Below, piece after piece: positions 1 through 7,942 of a DNA stretch of 64,000 nucleotides. The notes beneath the pieces are model-generated. The model ran no database searches and was not told the DNA's origin. It worked only from the letters and a program-made list of their open reading frames with translations. A program made the translations under genes and the position numbers. This stretch comes from Pseudomonadota bacterium (GTDB taxonomy: Bacteria > Pseudomonadota > Alphaproteobacteria > Azospirillales > Azospirillaceae), in assembly GCA_023423695.1 (NCBI GenBank), contig JAFAFA010000152.1:62001-126000 (forward strand). The letters run 5' to 3'. How positions within the stretch are numbered: position 1 is the first letter of the stretch; each line of letters begins with the position of its first letter.

Positions 1-72
1 GAGGCCGGCAAGGACGGCACCATCGCCAAGCTGAGCCAGCAGCATTTCGGCTACGACGTTTCGGTGAAGTGA
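1..72 (+). CDS. C-terminal end of a probable ABC transporter substrate-binding protein (partial)
   Basis: Only the last 23 codons and the TGA stop are present. The visible peptide includes GTIAKLSQQHFGYDVS, which resembles the C-terminal helix of periplasmic polar amino acid binding proteins (…DGTi..Ls.kyFG.D.s). That family match is an inference from a very short stretch. The rest of the gene lies to the left of the window, so the family cannot be confirmed here. Confidence 0.45.
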   Translation, partial: EAGKDGTIAKLSQQHFGYDVSVK

Positions 73-151
73 CGCCGAAGCCGCTCACTCGCGGGGCGCT
101 TGGCCGGGGGCCGCAGTCCCCCGGCCGGCCGATGCCGATCGACCACAGCCG

Positions 152-967
152 ATGGATGACATGACCACGCCGCCTCCGCAGCCCGCCGCCATCCGTGACG
201 AAGGCCGTTTCATCCAGGTCGAGGGCGGCCGCCTGTTCGTGAAGGAATGGCGGCCAGACGGCCCGGACGGGAACGCCCGCCCCCCGATCCTGCTGTTCCA
301 CGATTCCCTCGGCTGCGTCGATCTGTGGCGCAGCTTCCCCGCCCGGCTGGCTGCGGCGGCGGCAAGGCGGGTCATCGCCTACGATCGGCTCGGCTTCGGC
401 CGTTCCGATCCGCATCCAGGGAAACTGGCCCTCGACTTCGTCGCGGCGGAGGCGCGGACCGTCGTGCCGGTTCTGCTTGACCGGCTCGCCGTCGGCGATT
501 TCGTCGCCTGCGGCCACAGCGTCGGCGGCGGCATGGCGGTGGAGACCGCGGCGTATTTCCAGTCGCGCTGCCGGGCGCTGGTGACCATCGCCGCCCAGGC
601 CTTCGTCGAGGACCGGACGTTGGCCGGCATCCGCGTCGCCGAACGGGGATTCCAGGACCCGGACCAACTCGCCCGGCTGGCGAAATACCAGGGCGACAAG
701 GCCCGCTGGGCGGTCGATGCCTGGACCGGTTCCTGGCTGTCGCCCGAATTCGCCGGCTGGACGCTCGACGCCGCGCTGGCGGAGGTCCGCTGCCCGGTGC
801 TGGCGCTGCATGGCGACCGGGATGAATACGGCTCCGCGGAACACCCCGCCCGCATCGCCGCCGGGCGCGGAACGGTCCATATGCTTCCCGAAACCGGCCA
901 CGTCCCGCATCGGGAATGCGAGGACACGGTGGTCGAGGCGATCAGGACCTTTCTCAAGCAAGGCTGA
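152..967 (+). CDS. alpha/beta-fold hydrolase
   Basis: This 271-residue cytoplasmic protein has the alpha/beta hydrolase layout. The nucleophile elbow GHSVGG places the serine at residue 123. An acid lies in HGDRDEY (about residues 222-224) and the catalytic histidine in ETGHVPH (H250). There is no signal peptide or extra domain. The substrate cannot be told from sequence; the family covers esterases, lipases, dehalogenases and C-C bond hydrolases. It stands alone, 79 bp after the upstream partial gene, and ends before a short hairpin at 1023-1049. A second in-frame ATG three codons downstream is an alternative start. Confidence 0.8.
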   Translation: MDDMTTPPPQPAAIRDEGRFIQVEGGRLFVKEWRPDGPDGNARPPILLFHDSLGCVDLWRSFPARLAAAAARRVIAYDRLGFGRSDPHPGKLALDFVAAEARTVVPVLLDRLAVGDFVACGHSVGGGMAVETAAYFQSRCRALVTIAAQAFVEDRTLAGIRVAERGFQDPDQLARLAKYQGDKARWAVDAWTGSWLSPEFAGWTLDAALAEVRCPVLALHGDRDEYGSAEHPARIAAGRGTVHMLPETGHVPHRECEDTVVEAIRTFLKQG

Positions 968-1022
968 CACCTGACGAGGACGATGGCGATGCCATCGGAT
1001 TTGGGACCCAGTCGTTGACAAA

Positions 1023-1049
1023 GCCCCTCTCCCCTTGCGGCAGAGGGGC
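1023..1049. terminator. Hairpin between converging genes, also a repeated sequence
   Basis: An 8-bp perfect stem (1023-1030 with 1042-1049, core CCCCTCT/AGAGGGG) has an 11-nt loop. It lies between the hydrolase stop and the converging DUF1289 gene, so it may end transcription from either side. The T-tract is poor. Nearly the same 25 bp recurs at 54762-54786, so it belongs to a dispersed hairpin family. Confidence 0.5.
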
Positions 1050-1099
1050 CACCCGCCACCGGAGACTGCTTTCATCTCGCGGAATCTCGACGCGCAGCC

Positions 1100-1444
1100 T
1101 CAGCCCGCCCCCGCCCCCGCCATGGCGTCGCGCTCGGCCCGCAGGGCGGCGAGCTTGGCTTCCAGCTTGTCGATCTTCCGGTCGAGTTTCCGCAGACGCT
1201 TGCGCGGCGCCTTGCCCTCCGCCGTCGCCGCCACAGCCTGCATTCCCTGCCTGATCCGCTCGTTGATGGCCGCCTTGGCGGCGTCGCTCAACCGTTTCCA
1301 GCCCTTCACCTCGGCCTTGGTGCGGTGGCAGCCCAGGCAGGCCCCATGTCCGCCGAAGCGGCAGAGCCCGATGCAGGGATTCCGGGTGTCCTTGGCCGCC
1401 GTGCCGTCTTTCGATTTCCTGCTGCCCAACTTGATGATGCTCAT
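1100..1444 (-). CDS. DUF1289 domain protein with basic coiled-coil tail
   Basis: The protein has 114 residues. Near residues 22-40 it shows NPCIGLCRFGGHGACLGCHR followed by a conserved Trp, the four-Cys signature of the DUF1289 family (CxxxC…CxxC). These are small, probably metal-binding proteins of unknown function. The C-terminal third is rich in Lys, Arg, Glu and Ala with heptad spacing, suggesting a short coiled coil that is not part of the usual ~60-residue family core. The ATG at 1444 was chosen because upstream in-frame codons do not look like family sequence. It is divergent from ccoG. Confidence 0.75.
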   Translation of the reverse strand: MSIIKLGSRKSKDGTAAKDTRNPCIGLCRFGGHGACLGCHRTKAEVKGWKRLSDAAKAAINERIRQGMQAVAATAEGKAPRKRLRKLDRKIDKLEAKLAALRAERDAMAGAGAG

Positions 1445-1528
1445 CGTGCCTGTCGCATGATCGCTTTCCTGCCAGCACAATGTGCATCGGATTGCCCGTT
1501 CGGCAATGGCCGGGCAGACATCCCGGCC

Positions 1529-1578
1529 ATCCGTACAATGGAGGCCAGCAGCCTCACGACAGCGGTCATTGTACGGAT
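1529..1578. repeat. 12-bp perfect inverted repeat (ATCCGTACAATG / CATTGTACGGAT)
   Basis: Arms at 1529-1540 and 1567-1578 are exact reverse complements separated by 26 bp. The position between two divergent genes fits either a long-looped hairpin or paired half-operators. No transcription factor can be named from the sequence. Confidence 0.5.
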
Positions 1579-1658
1579 ATCTGGGCTCGCTCGCCCGCTT
1601 TTGGTGCGACAAACCACCGCAGATTCCCGTTCCAGCGAACTGGGCGCCTGCAATCCAC

Positions 1659-1688
1659 TTGTATCAATCCTATCAATGATCCATACAA
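1659..1688. promoter_or_regulatory. Imperfect inverted repeat upstream of ccoG, candidate operator
   Basis: Arms 1659-1671 (TTGTATCAATCCT) and 1676-1688 (ATGATCCATACAA) match at 10 of 13 positions, with perfect outer TTGTAT/ATACAA. The repeat lies about 80 bp before the ccoG start. Its size and spacing suit a dimeric regulator, but the regulator is unknown. Confidence 0.35.
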
Positions 1689-1768
1689 ACTGCATCGCCG
1701 AGAGGCCGCCGCTCCATACGCCATGCCGGAAAGCGGCGGCCTGACGGTTCCTTCGTGCCAGGTGCCCC

Positions 1769-3259
1769 ATGCCCAGCGATGCGCCGACCATCACCCGCCG
1801 CCCAGGCAAGTCCAAGGACCACTCTTCCCCCACGCATGAGCCGGAGTCGGCTTACGCCTCCCACCGTAAGATCCACCCCAAGGCGGTGCGCGGGCGATAC
1901 CGGCGGCTGAAGACCGGGCTCGGCGCGGTGCTGCTGGCGCTGTTCGCCCTGCTGCCCTTCCTGCGGTGGGATCGCGGACCGGGCGTCCCCGATCAGGCGG
2001 TGCTGTTCGATCTCGGCAGCCAGCGCTTCTACATCTTCGCGGTCCAGCTGTGGCCGCAGCATGTCTATTACATCACCGGGGTGATGATCATCGCCGCCAT
2101 CGGCCTGTTCCTGGCGACGGCGCTGGGCGGCCGGGTGTGGTGCGGCTTCACCTGCCCGCAGACGGTGTGGACCGACCTGTTCGTCTGGGTGGAACGGCGG
2201 GTGGAGGGCGACCGCACCGACCGCATCCGGCTGGACAAGCAGCCCTGGACCGCGCGCTGGTTGGCCAAGAAGGCAGCCAAGCATGCGGCGTGGCTGGCGA
2301 TCTCCGCCGTCACCGGCTTCCTCAGCATCGCCTACCTGACGGACGCGCCGACGCTGGCGGTCGATCTGCTGCGCTTCGACGCCCCGGCGCTCGCCGCCGG
2401 TTCCGTCCTGTTCATGGCCGCCTGCACCTACCTGATGGCCGGCTTCATGCGGGAACAGATGTGCTTCTACGTCTGCCCCTGGCCGCGCATCCAGGCCGCC
2501 ATGCTGGACGAGGACAGTCTGGTCGTCACCTATCAGGACTGGCGGGGCGAGGGTCGCGCGCCCCTGCGCAAGAGCGAGGGGTGGGACACCCGCACCCACA
2601 AGGGCTTCGGCGACTGCATCGATTGCGGCCAGTGCGTCCAGGTCTGCCCGACCGGCATCGACATCCGCGACGGCATCCAGATGGAATGCATCGGCTGCGG
2701 CCTGTGCGTCGACGCCTGCAACGACGTGATGGCGCGCATCGGCCGCCCCGGCGACCTGATCCGTTTCGACACCCTCACCGCACAAGCCGCGAAGGCCACG
2801 TCGGCACCGCCGCCGCGCTACCGCCTGCTGCGGCCGCGGACCATCGTCTACGGCCTGATGCTGGTGGTGGTCGGCGGTGCCATGGCCATCGCCCTGGCGC
2901 TGAAGCCCAGCAACGACATCGCCGTGCTGCGCGACCGGGCGCCGCTGTTCGTGGCGCTCAGCGACGGGCGCATCCAGAATGCCTACACCATCAAGATCGC
3001 CAACATGTCGCTGGTGGACCGCGAGTACCGCCTGACCCTGGCCGGCCTGCCGCAGGCCAGCCTCGCCCTGTCCGGCGAGAGCGGAGAGGCCGGCGAACTG
3101 GCCCTGTCGGCCCGCGCCAACGCGGTGGAGACCTACCGCATCCAAGTCCGCGTGCCGCAATCGGCACTGGCCGGCGCCTCCACCCCGCTCGCCTTCACGC
3201 TGACCCCCGAGCCTGCCGGCGAACCGGTCCGGCACGACAGCGTGTTCCTCGCCCCATGA
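1769..3259 (+). CDS. ccoG: Cytochrome c oxidase accessory protein CcoG (FixG/RdxA)
   Basis: This 496-residue membrane iron-sulfur protein is implicated in copper handling during assembly of cbb3-type oxidases. Membrane segments lie near 48-66, 100-120, 174-192, 207-225 and 358-376. Two membrane-proximal motifs, GRVWCGFTCPQ (121-131) and MCFYVCPWPRIQ (231-242), are typical of the family. A 2[4Fe-4S] ferredoxin domain carries cysteines 283, 286, 289, 293 and 307, 310, 313, 317. The C-terminal ~100 residues form the periplasmic Ig-like FixG_C domain. It is an orphan here: no ccoNOQP or ccoHIS neighbours are in the window. Confidence 0.95.
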   Translation: MPSDAPTITRRPGKSKDHSSPTHEPESAYASHRKIHPKAVRGRYRRLKTGLGAVLLALFALLPFLRWDRGPGVPDQAVLFDLGSQRFYIFAVQLWPQHVYYITGVMIIAAIGLFLATALGGRVWCGFTCPQTVWTDLFVWVERRVEGDRTDRIRLDKQPWTARWLAKKAAKHAAWLAISAVTGFLSIAYLTDAPTLAVDLLRFDAPALAAGSVLFMAACTYLMAGFMREQMCFYVCPWPRIQAAMLDEDSLVVTYQDWRGEGRAPLRKSEGWDTRTHKGFGDCIDCGQCVQVCPTGIDIRDGIQMECIGCGLCVDACNDVMARIGRPGDLIRFDTLTAQAAKATSAPPPRYRLLRPRTIVYGLMLVVVGGAMAIALALKPSNDIAVLRDRAPLFVALSDGRIQNAYTIKIANMSLVDREYRLTLAGLPQASLALSGESGEAGELALSARANAVETYRIQVRVPQSALAGASTPLAFTLTPEPAGEPVRHDSVFLAP

Positions 3260-3319
3260 CCCGCATATGATGCGGACGACGCCGCAGGGTGCGGGCCACG
3301 GAAACGGTTAGGACAGTCC

Positions 3320-4819
3320 ATGCAATCCGATATCCCGGCCCACAGCGCCGGAGGCTCCGACCCGGTGGAGCAGTCCGGCGCCGGCATCTGGCAACCCGAT
3401 CTGGCAAACCGGGCCAAGCCGGTCTATCTCGCCATCGCCGACGCCATCGCCGACGATGTCCGCAGCGGCCGATTGGCGGCAGGATACCGGATGCCGCCGC
3501 AACGCGCGCTCGCCGACCGGCTCGGACTGGACCTGACCACCGTCAGCCGGGCCTATGGCGAGGCGCGCCGCCGGGGGCTCCTCGACGCCCGCGTCGGCCA
3601 GGGCACCTTCATCAGCGCCCGGCCCGGCCTCGCGCCTAATGCGCCGCCCACCACCGTCCGGCAGGAGGCGGCGCCGGTCATCGACATGACGATGAACCAG
3701 CCGCCGCTGCCCGACGCGCCGGAGTTGCTGGACCGCGTGCGCCAGGGTCTGGCCCAGGCGATGCTGCGGATCGACCCGCAATCCCTGCTGCGCTATCCCG
3801 ACACCGCAACGGCGGCCGGCGGCCTGGAGAAGGACCGCGCGGCAGGCGCGCACTGGCTGTCCCGGCGGCTCGGCGCCCCAGACCGCGCTCCGGACGCCGG
3901 CCGGATCGTCGTCTGCCCGGGCACGCAAAGCGCCCTGCTGGCCCTGCTCAGCATGCTCGCCCGCCCCGGCGACACCGTCTGTACGGAGGCGCTGACCTAT
4001 CCCGGCTTCAAGGCCATCGCCGGACAGCTGGGGCTGCGGGTGGTCGGCGTGGCGATGGACGGCGACGGGCTCGATCCCGACGCCCTGCGCGCGGCGGTCG
4101 AGGCCCATGCGCCGAAGGCGCTCTACTGCACCCCCACCCTGCACAACCCGACGACGGCGACCCTGCCGGCGGATCGGCGTGCGGCCATCGCCGCCATCGC
4201 CCGCGAACACGGCATCCCGGTCATCGAGGACGACATCTACGGCGTGCTGCCGCAGGATGCGCCGCCGCCCATCGCGGCGCTGGCGCCGGACATCACCTTC
4301 CATGTCACCGGTCTGGCGAAATGCGTGGCGCCGGGTCTGCGCGTCACCTATGTCGCTGCACCGGATGCCCGTCAGGCGATGCGGCTGGCCGCCGCCCAGC
4401 GGGCGACCATGCTCGGCACCCCGCCGATCCCCGCCGCGGTCGCCACCCGATGGATCGCCGACGGCACCGCCGACGCGCTTCTCGCCGCAATCCGGGCCGA
4501 GGCGACGGTCCGCCAGCGCATGGCCCGCGATCTGCTGCCGTCCTCCGCGATGACGGCCCACCCGGAGGGCTTCCATTTGTGGCTCGGCCTGCCGCCGGCC
4601 TGGACGCGCGGGGAGTTCGCCGCCCATCTGCGCAGCCGCGGAATCGCCGCCGCCGCCAGCGACACCTTCCTTATTCCCGGCCTCACCGCCGGACCCGCCC
4701 CGGAGGCCCTGCGCATTTGCCTTGGCGCCCCGGTCACCCGCGCGGACTGCCGCCACATGCTGGAGATCCTTGCCGACACGCTGGAGCAGAACCCGGCCCT
4801 GGCCGGCATCGTGATCTGA
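3320..4819 (+). CDS. MocR-type GntR regulator fused to an aminotransferase domain
   Basis: The 499-residue protein has an N-terminal GntR winged helix (about 34-100, including PPQRALADRLGLDLTTVSRAY) and a fold-type I aminotransferase domain (about 120-495). The likely PLP lysine is K334 in TGLAKCVAPGLRVTY. N276, D304 or D305, and Y307 fit the cofactor pocket. MocR proteins usually act as PLP- or amino-acid-sensing activators, for example PdxR, TauR and GabR. The effector cannot be read here because there is no divergent metabolic operon beside it. It lies 60 bp after ccoG on the same strand. Confidence 0.85.
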   Translation: MQSDIPAHSAGGSDPVEQSGAGIWQPDLANRAKPVYLAIADAIADDVRSGRLAAGYRMPPQRALADRLGLDLTTVSRAYGEARRRGLLDARVGQGTFISARPGLAPNAPPTTVRQEAAPVIDMTMNQPPLPDAPELLDRVRQGLAQAMLRIDPQSLLRYPDTATAAGGLEKDRAAGAHWLSRRLGAPDRAPDAGRIVVCPGTQSALLALLSMLARPGDTVCTEALTYPGFKAIAGQLGLRVVGVAMDGDGLDPDALRAAVEAHAPKALYCTPTLHNPTTATLPADRRAAIAAIAREHGIPVIEDDIYGVLPQDAPPPIAALAPDITFHVTGLAKCVAPGLRVTYVAAPDARQAMRLAAAQRATMLGTPPIPAAVATRWIADGTADALLAAIRAEATVRQRMARDLLPSSAMTAHPEGFHLWLGLPPAWTRGEFAAHLRSRGIAAAASDTFLIPGLTAGPAPEALRICLGAPVTRADCRHMLEILADTLEQNPALAGIVI

Positions 4820-5260
4820 GAGCCATTTTTCCAACTTTCAGTGGTCAGCGGCTTAGCCCCCTTTTAGACTTTGGCGTCATCTCCACAGCCCTGCCCGCAC
4901 CCACCCCTTCCGGCCATCCGCCGGACCCATCGCCATATCTTTGCCCATGCCGCCTTGCCGCCGGATGAAACAATGAACAGAGGGCGGAAAGCCGTTCCAT
5001 GGTGTTTCAAATGTTCACTTGACCCCGCCATCGGCAACCGCACCGAGCGGCCCTGGTGACACACCGCTGCAAAGAAAATCAATCTTTAACAAAACAAACT
5101 GATCACTCCGAAATAATGATGGCATCGCCTGGGGTGCGTAGCTATCGTGACTCCTGAAATTGCGAATCTTGGGACTCGAATGAGGTTTTCCACACCCTCG
5201 TATTATATCGAAAGGGGTAGAATATCTCGAGGGTCACAGGCGTTGCTTTAGCGAGGCATA
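4820..5260. other. Leader region of the aryl-polyene-like operon
   Basis: This 441-bp stretch has no convincing gene. Its right half (about 5075-5255) is clearly more AT-rich than the surroundings and contains CGTATTATATCG near 5200, a plausible -10 area. The main promoter of the polyketide-type operon starting at 5261 is probably here. No regulator gene is adjacent and no clear operator palindrome was found. Confidence 0.45.
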
Positions 5261-5536
5261 ATGAGTGACTTGAAGACCATGTCTCCCGCCGAACTCGATC
5301 TGGCGACGCTGATCGTGAACACCCTGACACTGGAAATCGCACCCGAGGACATCGACCCGGACGCCGCCCTGTACGGCGAAGGGCTGGGGCTCGACTCGAT
5401 TGACATCCTGGAAGTGGCGCTCGCCGTTTCCAAGGCGCATGGGGTGAAGCTGCGGGCGGATGACGAGAACAACACCAGGATTTTTACTTCGCTGCGCACA
5501 CTGAACGACCACATTCAACAGCTCAAAGCCGCCTGA
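5261..5536 (+). CDS. Acyl carrier protein of the aryl-polyene-like cluster
   Basis: This 91-residue acidic protein has the phosphopantetheine attachment site GLGLDSIDILE, with S46 as the modified serine. It is the first gene of the cluster and would carry the growing chain as a thioester. Its stop overlaps the start of the next gene (TGATG), implying translational coupling. Characterised APE clusters carry two ACPs; this is the only one visible in the window. The context makes a specialised ACP more likely than the housekeeping AcpP. Confidence 0.9.
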   Translation: MSDLKTMSPAELDLATLIVNTLTLEIAPEDIDPDAALYGEGLGLDSIDILEVALAVSKAHGVKLRADDENNTRIFTSLRTLNDHIQQLKAA

Positions 5537-6201
5537 TGCCGGATGTCGCGGCCCAGGCCCGGGGAGGCGGCAAAGGCGTCAGAAACGCGCTCGCGGTCGG
5601 CGCCGGCCTGTCGCTGGTCGCACTCTACCCCCTGATGGTCCATGGCGCCATCGTCGCCGACCTGGATGCCGAAACCGCGATGGCCCTGGCGCTGGTCCAG
5701 GCCACCGTGACCGGTGTGGCTGTCAGCCGTGCCGCTCCCCGATACCGCTGGGTGGCGCTGGCTGCGGCCATCGCCCTGCTGGGCCTGTCCTGGCGCTCCG
5801 CCCGCGACGGGCTGCTGGCGGCTTCGGCGGTCAGCCACGCCACGATCTATGTCGGCCTGCTGGTCCTGTTCGGCCGCACCCTGCTGGCTGGGCGGGAGCC
5901 GCTGATCACCTGGGTCGCGCGGCGCATCCGCGGCAGCCTGACCGACGGGATGCTGGTCTACACCCGCCGCGTCACCATCGCATGGTGCCTGTTCTTCGCC
6001 GGACAGCTGGCGATGTCGGCCCTGCTGTTCAGCCTCGCCCCCGACACGGTCTGGTCCTTCTTCATCAACGTGTTGGACCTGCCGCTGGTGGTGGCGATGT
6101 TCCTGGCCGAATACGCCTACCGGCTGCGGAAATTCCGCAACCACTCCCACGGCTCCATCGCGGATGTCGTCCGCGTCTTCTCGGAGCGGCCAAATCCATG
6201 A
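5536..6201 (+). CDS. COG4648-type multi-spanning membrane protein of APE clusters
   Basis: The 221-residue hydrophobic protein has about six predicted membrane segments. Its second half (GREPLITWVARRIRG…LVYTRRVTIAWC…FRNHSHGSIADVV) resembles the predicted membrane protein (COG4648) that recurs in aryl-polyene gene clusters next to the ACP and the acyl ligase. Its biochemical role is unknown. The start codon shares a base with the ACP stop. The family call is from memory of motifs and could not be searched. Confidence 0.7.
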   Translation: MPDVAAQARGGGKGVRNALAVGAGLSLVALYPLMVHGAIVADLDAETAMALALVQATVTGVAVSRAAPRYRWVALAAAIALLGLSWRSARDGLLAASAVSHATIYVGLLVLFGRTLLAGREPLITWVARRIRGSLTDGMLVYTRRVTIAWCLFFAGQLAMSALLFSLAPDTVWSFFINVLDLPLVVAMFLAEYAYRLRKFRNHSHGSIADVVRVFSERPNP

Positions 6202-6242
6202 CGGCTCCAAAGCCATGATGGTCAGACGATGACGGTCCCGCC

Positions 6243-7622
6243 ATGACGATCCTGTCCACCACCCGCCTGCCCCTGATCCGGCACGGCAGCCCCGACGACC
6301 TGTTCGCCTGGCACGACGGCCGGCCGGTGACGGTGCGGTGCTACCTCGCCGCTGTGCGCGATCTGGCCCGCCGCCTGCCCGACGGCAGCTTCGTGCTGAA
6401 CCTGTGCGGCGACCGGCTGGGCTTCGTCGTCGGGCTGGGGGCCGCCCTGCTGCGCCGTCAGGTCAGCCTGCTGCCGCCCAACGACACGCCGGCCACCCTG
6501 CGCCAGCTGGAGGAAAGCTATCCCGGCCTCGTCTGTCTGACCGATGCGGGGGCAGGTTATCCCGGCATGACCTGCATCGAATCGCTGCCACAGGGCGGTC
6601 TCGACCGCCTGTGCGCCACCGCATTGCCCTTCGACGAGGACCTCGCCTTCCCGGCCGATCAGGTCGCGGCCATCGCCTTCACCTCCGGTTCCACCGGCCG
6701 GCCGATGCCCCAGGTCAAGAGCTGGGGAACGCTGGTGCGCAGCGTCCATGGCGCCGGGACCGCTCTCGGAATCTCCGCACTGGGGATCGCCGGGCCGGGC
6801 TCCGCCGGTCTGGTCGGGACCGTGCCGCACCAGCACATGTATGGGCTGGAATCGGTTGCATTGCTGGCGCTGCAGCATGGGCTGGTCCTCCATGCCGGCC
6901 GCCCGCTGTTCCCGGCCGACATCGCCGCCTGCCTTGGCGCCTTCCCCGACCGCCGCATCCTGGTAACGACACCGGTGCACCTGCAGGCCCTGCTTGCCGA
7001 CGGCACCGCCCTGCCGCCGCTCGACCTGATCCTCTGCGCCACCGCTCCGCTCGCCCCACAGCTGGCCATCGACGCGGAGGCCAAGCTGGGCGCGCCGCTG
7101 CACGAGATCTACGGCTGTTCGGAGACCGGTCAGGTCGCCGTCCGCCGCACCAGCGCCACGGCGGAGTGGCTGTGCATCGACGGCATCCGCCTGCGCCAGG
7201 ACGAACAGGGCACCTGGGCGTCGGGCGACTTCCTGGACGGCGAGACCCTGCTGGCCGACGTGATCGAGCTGAAGAGCGACACGCGCTTCATCCTGCACGG
7301 CCGCTCCGCCGATCAGGTCAACATCGCGGGCAAGCGCAGCTCGCTCGCCTTCCTCAACCACCATCTGAACTCGGTGGACGGGGTGAAGGACGGTGTCTTC
7401 TTCATGCCGAATGAGGGGGGGAGCGGAACCACCCGCCTCGCCGCGCTGGTGGTGGCGCCGGGTCTGGCCGCCGAGACGCTGCTGGCCCGACTGCGCGAGC
7501 GGATCGACCCGATCTTCCTGCCGCGCCCGCTGCGTTTCGTCGATGCCCTGCCGCGCAACCCGACCGGCAAGCTGCCGCGGGAGGCGCTGCTGCGGATGCT
7601 CGACACCCCCCAAAGCGACTAG
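6243..7622 (+). CDS. AMP-dependent acyl ligase (aryl/acyl-ACP activation)
   Basis: This 459-residue ANL-superfamily enzyme has the A3 loop TSGSTGRPMPQVK (147-159), the A5 motif EIYGCSETGQ (288-297) and the A10 lysine K443 in NPTGKLPRE. In APE and xanthomonadin clusters the equivalent enzyme activates an aromatic or acyl starter acid for loading on the ACP. That substrate is inferred from context only. The protein is shorter than typical 500-550-residue acyl-CoA synthetases, as is usual for this subfamily. The gap to the preceding gene is 41 bp. Confidence 0.85.
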   Translation: MTILSTTRLPLIRHGSPDDLFAWHDGRPVTVRCYLAAVRDLARRLPDGSFVLNLCGDRLGFVVGLGAALLRRQVSLLPPNDTPATLRQLEESYPGLVCLTDAGAGYPGMTCIESLPQGGLDRLCATALPFDEDLAFPADQVAAIAFTSGSTGRPMPQVKSWGTLVRSVHGAGTALGISALGIAGPGSAGLVGTVPHQHMYGLESVALLALQHGLVLHAGRPLFPADIAACLGAFPDRRILVTTPVHLQALLADGTALPPLDLILCATAPLAPQLAIDAEAKLGAPLHEIYGCSETGQVAVRRTSATAEWLCIDGIRLRQDEQGTWASGDFLDGETLLADVIELKSDTRFILHGRSADQVNIAGKRSSLAFLNHHLNSVDGVKDGVFFMPNEGGSGTTRLAALVVAPGLAAETLLARLRERIDPIFLPRPLRFVDALPRNPTGKLPREALLRMLDTPQSD

Positions 7623-7633
7623 GTGCCGCCGCC

Positions 7634-7942
7634 GTGCCTCGACAGACCGACATCGGGTTTCCCGCCAACCATCCCACCGCAGCCGGGCATTTTCCCGGCA
7701 ATCCGGTCATTCCGGGGGCCGTGCTGCTCGACACCGCCTTGACCGCCATCGCGGCGGCGGAAGGGTGCCGGCCCGGCCCCTGCCGGCTGCGCTCGGCCAA
7801 GTTCCTGCACCCGGTGCGGCCGGGCGACCGGATGCTGGTCGAATGGCAGTCCGCGCTAGCCGGCGGCATCGCCTTTACCGGCAGCGTGGACGGCCGTCCC
7901 GTCATGACGGGCAGCGTGGCGATGGAAAGCGTGACCTCATGA
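7634..7942 (+). CDS. Small hotdog 3-hydroxyacyl-ACP dehydratase (FabZ/ApeI-like)
   Basis: The protein has 102 residues and a GTG start 11 bp after the ligase. AGHFPGNPVIPGAVLLDTAL (18-36) matches the FabA/FabZ active-site segment, with H19 the probable catalytic histidine. The usual Glu/Asp further along may be D33. It would remove water from the 3-hydroxyacyl intermediate to give the conjugated double bond. It is unusually short, a single minimal hotdog. Its stop overlaps the next gene (ATGA). Confidence 0.8.
   Translation: MPRQTDIGFPANHPTAAGHFPGNPVIPGAVLLDTALTAIAAAEGCRPGPCRLRSAKFLHPVRPGDRMLVEWQSALAGGIAFTGSVDGRPVMTGSVAMESVTS

Larger units (their letters stand above)
1445..1768. other. Divergent promoter region of the DUF1289 gene and ccoG
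   Basis: This 324-bp region has no convincing gene. It holds two inverted repeats, at 1529-1578 and 1659-1688, annotated separately. No good FNR box (TTGAT-N4-ATCAA) is visible, although ccoG genes are often under oxygen control. The nearest match at 1663-1676 reads ATCAA-N4-ATCAA, a direct rather than an inverted pair. Confidence 0.5.

Noticed and set aside
1663..1676. FNR-box-like ATCAATCCTATCAA before ccoG
   Set aside because: The two halves are in direct, not inverted, orientation, so it is not a TTGAT-N4-ATCAA site.
1673..3235. Long minus-strand frame opposite ccoG
   Set aside because: It is the antisense shadow of ccoG; the forward strand has all ferredoxin cysteines and membrane helices.
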